This document shows positions 16,485 to 24,266 of a DNA stretch of 33,155 nucleotides, in pieces. Made by a program: the position numbers and the translations under genes. The notes beneath the pieces were generated by a model. That model made no database searches and had not been told where the DNA came from. It saw only the letters and a program-made list of their open reading frames with translations. Within the stretch, counting starts at the first letter, position 1. Every line of letters starts with the position of its first letter. The DNA is from Anaerovorax odorimutans (GTDB lineage: Bacteria; Bacillota; Clostridia; Peptostreptococcales; JAAYPU01): assembly GCA_016841185.1 (NCBI GenBank), contig JAENZQ010000034.1:1-33155 (forward strand). The letters run 5' to 3'.

Positions 16485-17303
16485 ATGATCGAAGCTTTTA
16501 AATATACCTTTGTACAGAATGCGGTAATAGGTGCTGTCCTTGCAAGTATTGCCTGCGGCATTATCGGAACGATCATTGTTGAGAAAAAACTGGTGATGAT
16601 GAGTGGTGGGATTGCCCACAGTTCTTTTGGAGGTATCGGGCTTGGTTACTATTTGAGCATTGAACCTATTATCGGAGGACTGTTCTTTTCCATTATCACA
16701 TCTGTCGGTATTGTTCAAATAAAGAGAAAGACAAATGTTAATTCAGATACCATTATAGGTATATTCTGGGCAATTGGTATGGCATTGGGGATTTTGTTCA
16801 TAGCATTGACTCCGGGGTACCCTCCGGATATGACCTCCTATCTTTTTGGAGATATATTGACTATTTCCCGATGGGATGTTTTATTTATGCTGATTATGGA
16901 TACTCTGCTGCTTTTTATTATTTCATCTTTATTTCATTACTGGCGTGCCTATTTGTTTGACGATGAATTTTCCAAAATCATCGGTATTCCTGTTAGATTA
17001 TACGAATACATTTTATTTATACTTATTGCCTGTGTTATTGTCTTATTGATTAAAATAGTAGGTATCATTTTAGTTATTGCTCTTTTGACCCTGCCTCCTG
17101 CCATTTCTAAAATGTTTTCAGAAAGTTTGAAAAAAATGATGATCCTATCCGTATGGTTGGGCATCGTATTTTGCATTACCGGATTTACCATATCCTATCT
17201 CTATGACATTCCTTCCGGTGCCACCATTATCTTGGTTTCAGGGACATTCTATTTTATCAGTATTATACTGGGAACGGAGAACGCCATTTTGAATAAGAAG
17301 TGA
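16485..17303 (+). CDS. Metal ABC transporter permease, ZnuB/TroC-like
   Basis: Membrane protein of 272 residues with eight or nine hydrophobic helices, normal for ABC-3 family permeases. Family landmarks are VEKKLVMMSGGIAHSSFGGI near residues 26-45, SDTIIGIFWAIGMALGILFI, and YLFGDILTISRWDV, then LIKIVGIILVIALLTLPPAI. RBS aagggag precedes ATG 16485. It pairs with the ATPase just upstream to form a metal importer; the binding protein must be encoded elsewhere. An 11-base tandem duplication covers its stop codon. It converges on azlD, with about 60 bases between the two. Confidence 0.88.
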   Translation: MIEAFKYTFVQNAVIGAVLASIACGIIGTIIVEKKLVMMSGGIAHSSFGGIGLGYYLSIEPIIGGLFFSIITSVGIVQIKRKTNVNSDTIIGIFWAIGMALGILFIALTPGYPPDMTSYLFGDILTISRWDVLFMLIMDTLLLFIISSLFHYWRAYLFDDEFSKIIGIPVRLYEYILFILIACVIVLLIKIVGIILVIALLTLPPAISKMFSESLKKMMILSVWLGIVFCITGFTISYLYDIPSGATIILVSGTFYFISIILGTENAILNKK

Positions 17304-17312
17304 ATAAGAAGT
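17291..17312 (+). repeat. Perfect 11-base tandem duplication over the permease stop codon
   Basis: GAATAAGAAGT occurs twice back to back (17291-17301 and 17302-17312). The stop TGA (17301-17303) straddles the junction, so the duplication may have created the present C-terminal residues NKK. Confidence 0.8.
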
Positions 17313-17366
17313 AGGCAGGGAGAGATCAGAAGAAGTTGTTATCTTCGTTTCTAAATTGGATCTTGT

Positions 17367-17675
17367 TTATAGCTGTAAAACCAATAATGCTGTTATAACG
17401 GATGCCATTACGGACAGAACAAGCCCTCCTTTAGATAGATAAATCGAGCACATACCTGCAGCAATAACACCGATAAGAGTTGCTAATCGAATTTCCGGTG
17501 AGGTTTCCATGATACCGCGAACGATCAAGGCACTTAAAGCCGTATAAGGAATATAGAGTAAAAAGCGTTTTATTAAAGGATTAATAGGACGTTCAGTCAT
17601 GATTATAAGGGGTAGCAGTCGTGGCAGATAAGTGACTGCTGCCATTCCAAAAATTAAAGGTAACAGGCTTTTCAT
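17367..17675 (-). CDS. azlD: Branched-chain amino acid exporter small subunit, AzlD family
   Basis: Membrane protein of 102 residues with about four helices, the usual size of AzlD. Typical segments are TYLPRLLPLIIM near the N-terminus and FLLYIPYTALSALIVRGI. RBS gaggagg precedes the ATG, which overlaps the end of azlC by 4 bases (ATGA), so the two are translationally coupled. AzlC and AzlD together form a two-part exporter of leucine, isoleucine, valine or their analogues. Neighbouring amino-acid breakdown genes fit a role in relieving amino-acid excess. Confidence 0.93.
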   Translation of the reverse strand: MKSLLPLIFGMAAVTYLPRLLPLIIMTERPINPLIKRFLLYIPYTALSALIVRGIMETSPEIRLATLIGVIAAGMCSIYLSKGGLVLSVMASVITALLVLQL

Positions 17676-18388
17676 ATTTTTTCCTCCTCTTTTGGTTCAT
17701 CTTTTAAGAAAAGGACCCCTGCTCCGGAAGAGAGTATAATGGTTGCCACAAGACGCCAGGATGGTGGTATAATATTGAAATAGGATATAATAACATATAG
17801 GAGTCCGGAAAAGGCAGCCAGAAATAGGACCGGCAGTGATTTTTTTGCTTCCGGTGCCAACAAAGCCATGAACATACCGTAAAGGCCGATTCCCAGACTG
17901 CTTTGCAGTGCTGTAGGAAGTATGGTACCTACAAGATATCCTGCTGCTGTACCTGTTACCCAGGAAAAATAGGTAAGACCATAAAAAACCAGCAAAAACG
18001 GAGTGCGTAATTCTGTTTTAGTTAAGGAGGTAACAGAAAATGACTCATCTGTTACACCAAAGGCGATAAAGAAAAGCCACGGTCTTTTAATTTTTTTTAA
18101 TCTTACTGATAAAGAAGCACTCATCATTAAATGTCTCAGATTAAGAAGAAAAGTTGCAATGATGATATTACCCGTGCTGATGCCGGCTTTCAAGAGGTCA
18201 AGAGCCATGAACTGACTGGCGCCGGCAAAAACAAATATGGAAAAAAAGTTAGTGTCCCGCATGGAAATGCCTATATTTTTAGAGAGAAGCCCAAAAGCCA
18301 TCGCCACAGGAAAATAACCCAATATGAGGGGAACAGATGTAATCATGCCTCGTTTTATACTTTTTGAAAATGGTTCTTGTTCAGTCAT
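17672..18388 (-). CDS. azlC: Branched-chain amino acid exporter large subunit, AzlC family
   Basis: Membrane protein of 238 residues with seven or eight helices. Signatures are KRGMITSVPLILGYFPVAMA with FGLLSKNIGIS, the FAGASQFMALDLL motif, LLNLRHLMMSASL and FGVTDESFSV. RBS ggagg lies 7 bases before the ATG on this strand. It is divergent from an XRE-cupin regulator across a 181-base gap with an inverted repeat and a spaced direct repeat, which suggests that this regulator controls it. The exporter pair removes branched-chain amino acids or related compounds from the cytoplasm. Confidence 0.95.
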   Translation of the reverse strand: MTEQEPFSKSIKRGMITSVPLILGYFPVAMAFGLLSKNIGISMRDTNFFSIFVFAGASQFMALDLLKAGISTGNIIIATFLLNLRHLMMSASLSVRLKKIKRPWLFFIAFGVTDESFSVTSLTKTELRTPFLLVFYGLTYFSWVTGTAAGYLVGTILPTALQSSLGIGLYGMFMALLAPEAKKSLPVLFLAAFSGLLYVIISYFNIIPPSWRLVATIILSSGAGVLFLKDEPKEEEKI

Positions 18389-18438
18389 TTGTTAACCTCC
18401 AGAGATATAAATCATCTATTCTATCATAACACTAATCA

Positions 18439-18474
18439 TACCGCAGGTTTTAGAATAAAGAAAGAATTGCGGTA
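18439..18474. promoter_or_regulatory. Spaced inverted repeat between azlC and the XRE-cupin gene
   Basis: TACCGCA at 18439-18445 and TGCGGTA at 18468-18474 are exact reverse complements separated by 22 bases. The position between divergent genes and the two-to-three-turn spacing suit a pair of half-sites for a DNA-binding dimer. As RNA it would be a weak, large-looped stem, so a terminator is less likely. Confidence 0.45.
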
Positions 18475-18485
18475 CAGATATCCGT

Positions 18486-18515
18486 ATGTTATATTGATAT
18501 TAATAGGATGTTATA
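18486..18515. promoter_or_regulatory. Direct repeat ATGTTATA with 22-base period
   Basis: ATGTTATA occurs at 18486-18493 and again at 18508-18515. The 22-base period is about two helical turns, so both copies face the same side of DNA, as binding sites of a helix-turn-helix regulator often do. It lies 55-84 bases before the XRE-cupin start codon, within its likely promoter. Confidence 0.4.
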
Positions 18516-18569
18516 ACAATTTAGTTTGATTATACAATTACATTTGGTAAAAAGCAAGGAGTTTATTGG

Positions 18570-19124
18570 ATGAAAGATTTAAATACCGTTGTAGCAGGTA
18601 ATTTGAAGCGAATCAGGGCAGAAATGAAGTTAAGTCTTGAAAAAGCAGCGGAGATAACAGGCGTCAGCAAGGCCATGCTGAGACAGATCGAAACAGAAGA
18701 ATCCAGTCCGACAGTCAATACCATCTGGAAGATCGCTTCCGGTTTAAAGATCCCGTATACTTCTATTATTAATATGCCGCAGCCGGATACGGTCGTAGTA
18801 ATGAAGTCCAATACAGAGCCTCAAATAGAAGATGGCGGAAGATACAGAGTATATTCCATTTTTCCTTCCGAACATGGACGGAAGTTTGATGTTTTTATGT
18901 TGGAATTGGAGGAGGGCGGATACTTTGCTTCCGGGTCTCACGGCCCTGAGACTGAGGAGTTCATCACGGTTTATGAAGGTGAATTAATGATCACTGTTGA
19001 AGATAAAGAATATCATATAAAAAAAGGAGATTCCATCAAATTTAAATCGGATAGAGACCATGCCTATCAAAATTCATCAAATCAATTGACACGATTAAGC
19101 ATGGTGATTTATTATGGGTTTTAA
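18570..19124 (+). CDS. XRE-family transcriptional regulator with C-terminal cupin sensor domain
   Basis: DNA-binding regulator of 184 residues. An XRE helix-turn-helix occupies about residues 7-62 (LKRIRAEMKLSLEKAAEITG, SKAMLRQIETEESSPTVNTI). A small cupin_2 barrel spans about 105-182, with HGPETEEFITVYEGELMITV and the GDSIKFKSDRDHAYQN motif, likely to bind a small molecule. RBS caaggag precedes ATG 18570. Such XRE-cupin proteins often control amino-acid exporters or catabolic genes; its divergence from azlCD makes that operon the most likely target. A PucR-type regulator follows after a 27-base gap. Confidence 0.9.
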   Translation: MKDLNTVVAGNLKRIRAEMKLSLEKAAEITGVSKAMLRQIETEESSPTVNTIWKIASGLKIPYTSIINMPQPDTVVVMKSNTEPQIEDGGRYRVYSIFPSEHGRKFDVFMLELEEGGYFASGSHGPETEEFITVYEGELMITVEDKEYHIKKGDSIKFKSDRDHAYQNSSNQLTRLSMVIYYGF

Positions 19125-19151
19125 AAATTGATATATTAAAAGGTGAGAATT

Positions 19152-20300
19152 ATGTCCATAACGGTAGAAGAAGCTTTAAATTTAAATGCTATGAAAACAG
19201 CTGAAGTGGTTGCCGGCAAAGATGGGCTGAGCCGGTTGATTCATCGTGTCAGCGTGTCGGAATGCCCCGAATTTGAAAGCATTGCCCATAAAAACTGGGA
19301 GGAAGACTCTTTGTTCCAGCCCGGTGACTTTTTTATTACAAGTTTTTATTCCATAAAGGACAACGAGGATCAGATGATGAAAACCGTTGAGCTATACAAT
19401 CGGTATCAATCCAGCGGATTATGCATCATCGATTTGTACCTGAAGGAGTTGCCGGCTCAAATAAATGAATATGCCAATATGATGGGGTACCCTATTATTT
19501 TCATAAACAGCAAAGTGGCTTATGCGGAACTGATCAGCGAGATCATGGAGTGCATTTATCTGAAAAGGGAACATAAATTGTTCAGCATGACCATCGATAA
19601 AATCAGAAAAGCCAACAATCCAGGCGATATAAAGAAAATGGCTTTCAGCATAAATAAACTCTTTAAAGAAAAAAGCATAGGAGCCTATATTTCGGAAGGC
19701 ACCCATCAGGATGCGGTTAATCAATATCTGAATAAAATCAATGATCAGAAGGCCCATATTGCTGTTAAATATAAACAAGGGGTTTTGATATTATACACTT
19801 GGGAGCAGGATGAAATAGACATTGCCGGAATAAAGGAAGAATTAGCCGTTTTTACCGGTATTCGAACCGGTATCAGTCAAATACATGAACATGTTCATGA
19901 CTTAAATAAGTCCATTAATGAGGCCATGATTGCTGCAGCATTTGCAGAGATACATTGCCATAGTGTTGTGGAGTATGAAGAACTGGGAATCTATAAATGG
20001 TTGTATCTTTTAAGAGAATCCGACGAATTGAAAGAGTATAGCAATACGGTAATCAAATCTTTATCGGATTATGATAAAAATAATAGTACCGAATTGCTTA
20101 AAACAGCCGGTATATACATCGACAATGACGGTGATTTCAAGAAGACTGCTAAGGTCATGTTTCAGCACGAAAATACCATAAGGTATCGGATCGCGAAAAT
20201 AAAAAGCATTTTGAAAATGAATAACAGAAACATAGAATTTTATGAAAAATTGTCCATAGCGGTTAAAGCAAAAAAAATGGAAAGTCTAAAAATAAGATGA
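19152..20300 (+). CDS. PucR-family transcriptional regulator
   Basis: Regulator of 382 residues. The N-terminal PucR ligand-sensing domain (about 1-125) begins with SITVEEALNLNAMKTAEVVA; the C-terminal PucR helix-turn-helix (about 320-375) shows LLKTAGIYIDNDGDFKKTAK and HENTIRYRIAKI. ATG 19152 was chosen because aaaggtga sits 7 bases before it; a GTG at 19143 lies within that RBS. PucR proteins activate purine, hydantoin and amino-acid-derivative degradation in Gram-positive bacteria, and PucR genes are common beside DUF917 genes, two of which lie downstream. It is therefore the leading candidate regulator of the operon that starts at 20481. A terminator overlaps its stop. Confidence 0.9.
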   Translation: MSITVEEALNLNAMKTAEVVAGKDGLSRLIHRVSVSECPEFESIAHKNWEEDSLFQPGDFFITSFYSIKDNEDQMMKTVELYNRYQSSGLCIIDLYLKELPAQINEYANMMGYPIIFINSKVAYAELISEIMECIYLKREHKLFSMTIDKIRKANNPGDIKKMAFSINKLFKEKSIGAYISEGTHQDAVNQYLNKINDQKAHIAVKYKQGVLILYTWEQDEIDIAGIKEELAVFTGIRTGISQIHEHVHDLNKSINEAMIAAAFAEIHCHSVVEYEELGIYKWLYLLRESDELKEYSNTVIKSLSDYDKNNSTELLKTAGIYIDNDGDFKKTAKVMFQHENTIRYRIAKIKSILKMNNRNIEFYEKLSIAVKAKKMESLKIR

Positions 20301-20327
20301 AGTGGCGTTAGCCACTTGTTATTTTTC
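20300..20327 (+). terminator. Rho-independent terminator after the PucR-type gene
   Basis: AAGTGGC (20300-20306) pairs with GCCACTT (20311-20317) around loop GTTA, followed by GTTATTTTTC. It starts in the stop codon and separates the regulator pair from the ABC importer operon. Confidence 0.85.
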
Positions 20328-20422
20328 TATAGGGCGTCTGTTTTTAAAAAAATATAAAAAAGAGGGCATATTTTTGTATTTATTTCAAAAGGCGAGAAGT
20401 AGAAGTCAACAGAATTTTATAG

Positions 20423-20464
20423 TATAATTAAATTTACTATTATAGCGCTTTAATGTACTAAATT
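20423..20464 (+). promoter_or_regulatory. Promoter -10 and overlapping dyad upstream of the peptide importer
   Basis: TATAAT at 20423-20428 is an exact -10; the -35 is weak (TAGAAG, 17 bases upstream). Directly downstream lies an imperfect dyad with ends AATTTA (20431-20436) and TAAATT (20459-20464) around a central AGCGCT, covering the likely transcription start. The position fits an operator for the neighbouring PucR-type protein or another regulator. Confidence 0.5.
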
Positions 20465-20480
20465 AAAAGGAGAGGGAAAA

Positions 20481-22076
20481 GTGAAAATACATATGAAAAG
20501 AAATTTGATGCTTTTACTTGTTATGATTTTGTTGGTAAGCCTTGCTTTTTCAGGCTGCGGCGGAGGTACCGGCAATGGTGATGAAGAACAGCAGCAACCG
20601 GTCAGTATCGCTTACTATGCAACCAACAGTGAGCCTATTTTGGATTGGGACCCGTCGGTCATGTTTTCCAACGGAATTATTGTACTCAATAATATCTATG
20701 AAACATTATTGAGATATGATGCGGTAAACAATGAAATTATTCCGGTTCTTGCAGAGTCATACGGTAAATCCGACGACAGTTTGGTTTGGACATTTAATAT
20801 CCGTCAAGGTGTTAAATTCCACGATGGTACCGATTTGAATGCCGAGGCTGTGAAGTATTCTATCGATAGAACCATGAGGATAAATAAAGGTGCTTCCTAC
20901 ATCTGGGCTGCCGTAAAAGAAATCAATGTGGTAGATGAGTATACCGTAGAATTTGTTCTGAATTATCCTGCTCCCATGGATTTGATTGCATCAACCGGAT
21001 ATGCGGCTTTTATTTATTCACCGGCGTCCGTTACATCTGATGACAGTGAATGGTTCAGTTCCGGCCAGGAATGCGGGACAGGTCCGTATATGCTTCAGAG
21101 TCAGGTTCCCGGAGACGAAGTTGTATTGACGAAATACGAAGAATACTGGAGCGGCTGGGAAGGCGAGCATTTTGACAAAGTAGTTATCAAGAAAGTTACA
21201 GAGACTTCTTCCAGAAGACAGATGATTGAGAAAGGTGAAGCCGATGTCACCATCAACCTTCCATATGAAGATGTCGAAGCGATGAAAGATAATGAAGATG
21301 TAACCATAGAGCTTGAAAACTCTTATATTAACGTTGCTTCATACTTCAATACGCAGAAAGCACCGTTGGATGACAAGCTTGTTCGACAGGCTTTGTCCTA
21401 TGCATTTCCATACGATGATGTGGTAGAATTTGTTTTAGGCGGTTATGGAACACAAGGCAGAGGTCCTGTGCCAAAAGGCTTATGGGGACATGGAAAGACA
21501 TTGAAACAATATACTTATGATCTTGATAAAGCGAAAGAATTATTAGCTGAAGCAGGCTATCCGGATGGCGGTTTCTCATTGCTGTACACATATATGTCCG
21601 GAGATGAAGAAGAAAAGAAAACAGCTCAGCTCTATAAAGCGGAATTGGCTAAAATAGGCGTTGATCTGGAAATCAGGGGAATGCCTTGGGACAGTCAGTG
21701 GGAAATGTCCAAAGGAGATCCTGAAGGAAGACAGGATATGCTGGTTATGTATTGGTGGCCCGATTATCCAAGCCCTGTAAGCTGGCTGTACAATTTATAC
21801 CATTCGGAAGAAGAGCCCTTATTTAACTTGGGATATTACAGCAATGAACAGGTGGATGCATTGATCGAGGAAGCGGATCAGAAAAGCGCATCTGATATTG
21901 CCGAAGCTGAAGAATTATTTGTTCAGGCACAGGAAATTATTGTGGATGAAGCACCTGCTATTTTCCAATATGATAAAATCAATGTCTGGGTAGAAAATAA
22001 TACATTCAAAGGACATGTTCCAAACCCTGCATACCCCAATGTGGTATTCTTCTACAATACTTACAGAGGTGAGTAA
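20481..22076 (+). CDS. Oligopeptide/dipeptide-type ABC transporter substrate-binding lipoprotein (SBP family 5)
   Basis: Extracytoplasmic binding protein of 531 residues, normal for the DppA/OppA family. The signal peptide (MKIHMKRNLMLLLVMILLVS onward) ends in lipobox FSGC, lipid-anchored at C26. Family signatures are LAESYGKSDDSLVWTFNIRQ with GVKFHDGTDLNAEAVKYSID, then GTGPYMLQS and, later, VRQALSYAFPYDDVV. GTG 20481 is the chosen start, with aaggagaggg in front; ATG 20493 is an alternative. The permeases follow after a terminator-like hairpin and 260 bases, so the lipoprotein is probably made in excess. Family members bind peptides, nickel, opines or glutathione; downstream peptidases favour peptides here. 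Confidence 0.93.
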   Translation: MKIHMKRNLMLLLVMILLVSLAFSGCGGGTGNGDEEQQQPVSIAYYATNSEPILDWDPSVMFSNGIIVLNNIYETLLRYDAVNNEIIPVLAESYGKSDDSLVWTFNIRQGVKFHDGTDLNAEAVKYSIDRTMRINKGASYIWAAVKEINVVDEYTVEFVLNYPAPMDLIASTGYAAFIYSPASVTSDDSEWFSSGQECGTGPYMLQSQVPGDEVVLTKYEEYWSGWEGEHFDKVVIKKVTETSSRRQMIEKGEADVTINLPYEDVEAMKDNEDVTIELENSYINVASYFNTQKAPLDDKLVRQALSYAFPYDDVVEFVLGGYGTQGRGPVPKGLWGHGKTLKQYTYDLDKAKELLAEAGYPDGGFSLLYTYMSGDEEEKKTAQLYKAELAKIGVDLEIRGMPWDSQWEMSKGDPEGRQDMLVMYWWPDYPSPVSWLYNLYHSEEEPLFNLGYYSNEQVDALIEEADQKSASDIAEAEELFVQAQEIIVDEAPAIFQYDKINVWVENNTFKGHVPNPAYPNVVFFYNTYRGE

Positions 22077-22096
22077 TTAATAGCAATAGAATCTTT

Positions 22097-22120
22097 AGGG
22101 GGGCTGTAAGTCCCCCTTTT
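22097..22120 (+). terminator. Terminator or attenuator between binding protein and permease genes
   Basis: AGGGGG (22097-22102) pairs with CCCCCT (22112-22117), loop of 9 bases, with TTTT ending at 22120. It sits 20 bases after the lipoprotein stop. No strong new promoter was recognised before the permease gene, so partial read-through is expected. Confidence 0.75.
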
Positions 22121-22163
22121 AAGTAGTACCATGAGCAAAGATATATGATTAAGATCCATTACG

Positions 22164-22187
22164 AAGATTTTGCTTGGGCAAAATCTT
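22164..22187 (+). promoter_or_regulatory. Second hairpin in the binding-protein/permease gap
   Basis: AAGATTTTGC (22164-22173) and GCAAAATCTT (22178-22187) are a perfect ten-base stem with loop TTGG. There is no immediate T-run. It may add to RNA stability or attenuation together with the terminator-like stem 44 bases upstream. The rest of the 260-base gap holds a TTGACA at 22213 without a fitting -10. Confidence 0.6.
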
Positions 22188-22336
22188 TGGAGTCTTTTAA
22201 AATTAGGGCTTATTGACAGCCTGTTTAAGAGCTGTTCGGTAGTGCTTATTAAAATATTGAATTAGAAAACTTATATTAATAATGAAGATTATTTAATATC
22301 TGACATAGATATCCTTAAGATAAAGGAGCAGAGGAA

Positions 22337-23347
22337 ATGAAAAAATATATTCTTCGCAGAATTCTGCTTGGGATTATCGTACTTTTCGGCGTTATTGCCA
22401 TAACTTTTACCATTACCAGAGTTATACCTTCCGATCCGGCAGCCAAATGGGTCGGGCCAAGAGCTACACACGAACAAATACAGGAAGCCCGAATTGAGCT
22501 TGGGCTGGATCAGCCTTATATCATCCAGTTTGGCAAGTATATTTCGGACCTGCTTCATGGAGATCTGGGATACTCGTTGAGGAGCCATCAGCCTGTTGCA
22601 ACGGAATTAAAGAATTATATTCCTGCAACAGTAGAACTGGTTCTTTTGGCTACTTTACTGGCCATTATTTTAGGGATTCCATTGGGGATCTATTCTGCAA
22701 AATATAAAAACAGATGGCTGGATCATCTGAGCCGTCTTTTCTCGGTAGGTGCAGTATCCCTGCCCACTTTCTGGGTGGCCTTGTTTTTGCAGCTTATCTT
22801 CTTCAGTAAGCTTGAAATCCTTCCACTCGGAGGGAGGATCAGTACCAATATTTCTATTATGTATGAATTACCCAATATAACCGGAATGCTTCTGTTTGAC
22901 AGTTTGGTCACAGGAAAATTTATGATTTTCAAAGATGCTTTCCTCCATATGATACTGCCGGGAATTACGGTAGCCCTGTATCCTATAGGGCTGGTAGCAC
23001 GGATGACCCGGTCTGCACTGCTGGAAATATTAAACGAAGAATACATTGTAGCATCCAGATCTTATGGATTGCCTGAAAAAACGGTTTTATGGATATATGC
23101 ACTGAAAAATTCACTGGGCCCTACCTCTACGGTAGTGGCATTATCCGTAGGATATACATTAATGAATACATTTCTTGTAGAAGCGATCTTCAGTTGGCCG
23201 GGAATCGGCAGATATATTTCTGATGCAGTTATCGGATTGGATTATCCCGCAATAATGGGAGTAACTATTTTTTCGGCAGTGGTTTATCTGGCGCTGAATT
23301 TGATTGCCGACATTATCATTGCATTGGACCCGAGGGTCAGAGTTTGA
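22337..23347 (+). CDS. Peptide-type ABC transporter permease, DppB/OppB family
   Basis: Inner-membrane subunit of 336 residues with six hydrophobic helices. DppB landmarks are YILRRILLGIIVLFGVIAIT at the N-terminus, the DPAAKWVGPRATHEQIQEAR segment and LGLDQPYIIQFGKYI. The ATPase-contact loop reads RMTRSALLEILNEEYIVASR, followed by GLPEKTVL, and the tail has EAIFSWPGIGRYI. RBS aaaggagcagagg precedes ATG 22337. The partner permease begins 13 bases after its stop. It forms the translocation pore with that partner, powered by the fused ATPase downstream. Confidence 0.93.
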   Translation: MKKYILRRILLGIIVLFGVIAITFTITRVIPSDPAAKWVGPRATHEQIQEARIELGLDQPYIIQFGKYISDLLHGDLGYSLRSHQPVATELKNYIPATVELVLLATLLAIILGIPLGIYSAKYKNRWLDHLSRLFSVGAVSLPTFWVALFLQLIFFSKLEILPLGGRISTNISIMYELPNITGMLLFDSLVTGKFMIFKDAFLHMILPGITVALYPIGLVARMTRSALLEILNEEYIVASRSYGLPEKTVLWIYALKNSLGPTSTVVALSVGYTLMNTFLVEAIFSWPGIGRYISDAVIGLDYPAIMGVTIFSAVVYLALNLIADIIIALDPRVRV

Positions 23348-23360
23348 TAAGGAGACGGAC

Positions 23361-24254
23361 ATGTTAACGAAATTATTTTCTTCAAAACTGATGGAACCTA
23401 AGTTAAAAGAAGCAAAGTTTTCTTTGTTTCTTTTGAATCGAAACAAACTGACGAAAATTTCCCTGATTATAGTTTTGTTATTGATTCTGATCGCTGTTAT
23501 TTCTCCCTGGATTGCACCTTATCCCGGGCATACTGATTTGGAAGTCAATCCTCAGGATAAGCTGCTGCCTCCTTCGAGCCAGTATTTTTTCGGTACGGAT
23601 GAACTGGGGAGGGATATATTCAGCAGAGTCATATTTGGCACCCGAATATCTTTAAATACGGCCCTCGTTGCAGTAATTTTATCTTTGATCATCGGGATCC
23701 CTCTGGGAGCTGTGGCAGGTACCATTGGCGGTAAAATTGATGAATTGATCATGAGAATAACCGATATATTTCTAAGCTTTCCGCCTTTGCTATTGGCCAT
23801 CGCCATTGCTGCAGTTTTAGGCCCTTCTTTACAGAATGCTATGATTGCGATTGCCATATCCTGGTGGCCCTGGTACACCCGTTTGGTACGGGGACAGGCA
23901 ATTTCTCTGAAAGAAAGGCAGTTTGTCAAGGCTGCCGAAGCCATCGGGACTTCTCAAAATAAAATCATATTTAAACATATTATACCCAATTGTATTTCAC
24001 CGGTAATTGTTCAGGCTTCCATGGATATGGGCGGTGTGATTCTTACGATTTCTTCTTTGAGCTTTCTGGGCCTTGGCGCTCAGGCACCAACGCCTGAATG
24101 GGGGCTTATGATCAGTACCAGCAGAAATTTCTTTTTAAATGCCTGGTGGTACAGCATTTTCCCCGGAATTGCCATATTTATTACTGTTCTTGCCTTCAAC
24201 TTATTAGGGGACGGGTTAAGAGAGATACTTGATCCCAAGACAAGAAAGAATTAG
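23361..24254 (+). CDS. Peptide-type ABC transporter permease, DppC/OppC family
   Basis: Inner-membrane subunit of 297 residues with six hydrophobic helices. An N-terminal FLLNRNKLTKISLIIVLLLI segment leads into the first helix; then FGTDELGRDIFSRVIFGTRI, the EAA loop QFVKAAEAIGTSQNKIIFKH, and LSFLGLGAQAPTPEWGLMIS, all typical of DppC. ATG 23361 was chosen: ggag is 8 bases before it and it falls just past the dppB-like stop, whereas an in-frame ATG at 23304 would run 44 bases into the preceding gene without an RBS. It pairs with the upstream permease. Confidence 0.93.
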   Translation: MLTKLFSSKLMEPKLKEAKFSLFLLNRNKLTKISLIIVLLLILIAVISPWIAPYPGHTDLEVNPQDKLLPPSSQYFFGTDELGRDIFSRVIFGTRISLNTALVAVILSLIIGIPLGAVAGTIGGKIDELIMRITDIFLSFPPLLLAIAIAAVLGPSLQNAMIAIAISWWPWYTRLVRGQAISLKERQFVKAAEAIGTSQNKIIFKHIIPNCISPVIVQASMDMGGVILTISSLSFLGLGAQAPTPEWGLMISTSRNFFLNAWWYSIFPGIAIFITVLAFNLLGDGLREILDPKTRKN

Positions 24255-24266
24255 GGGGACAGAATA

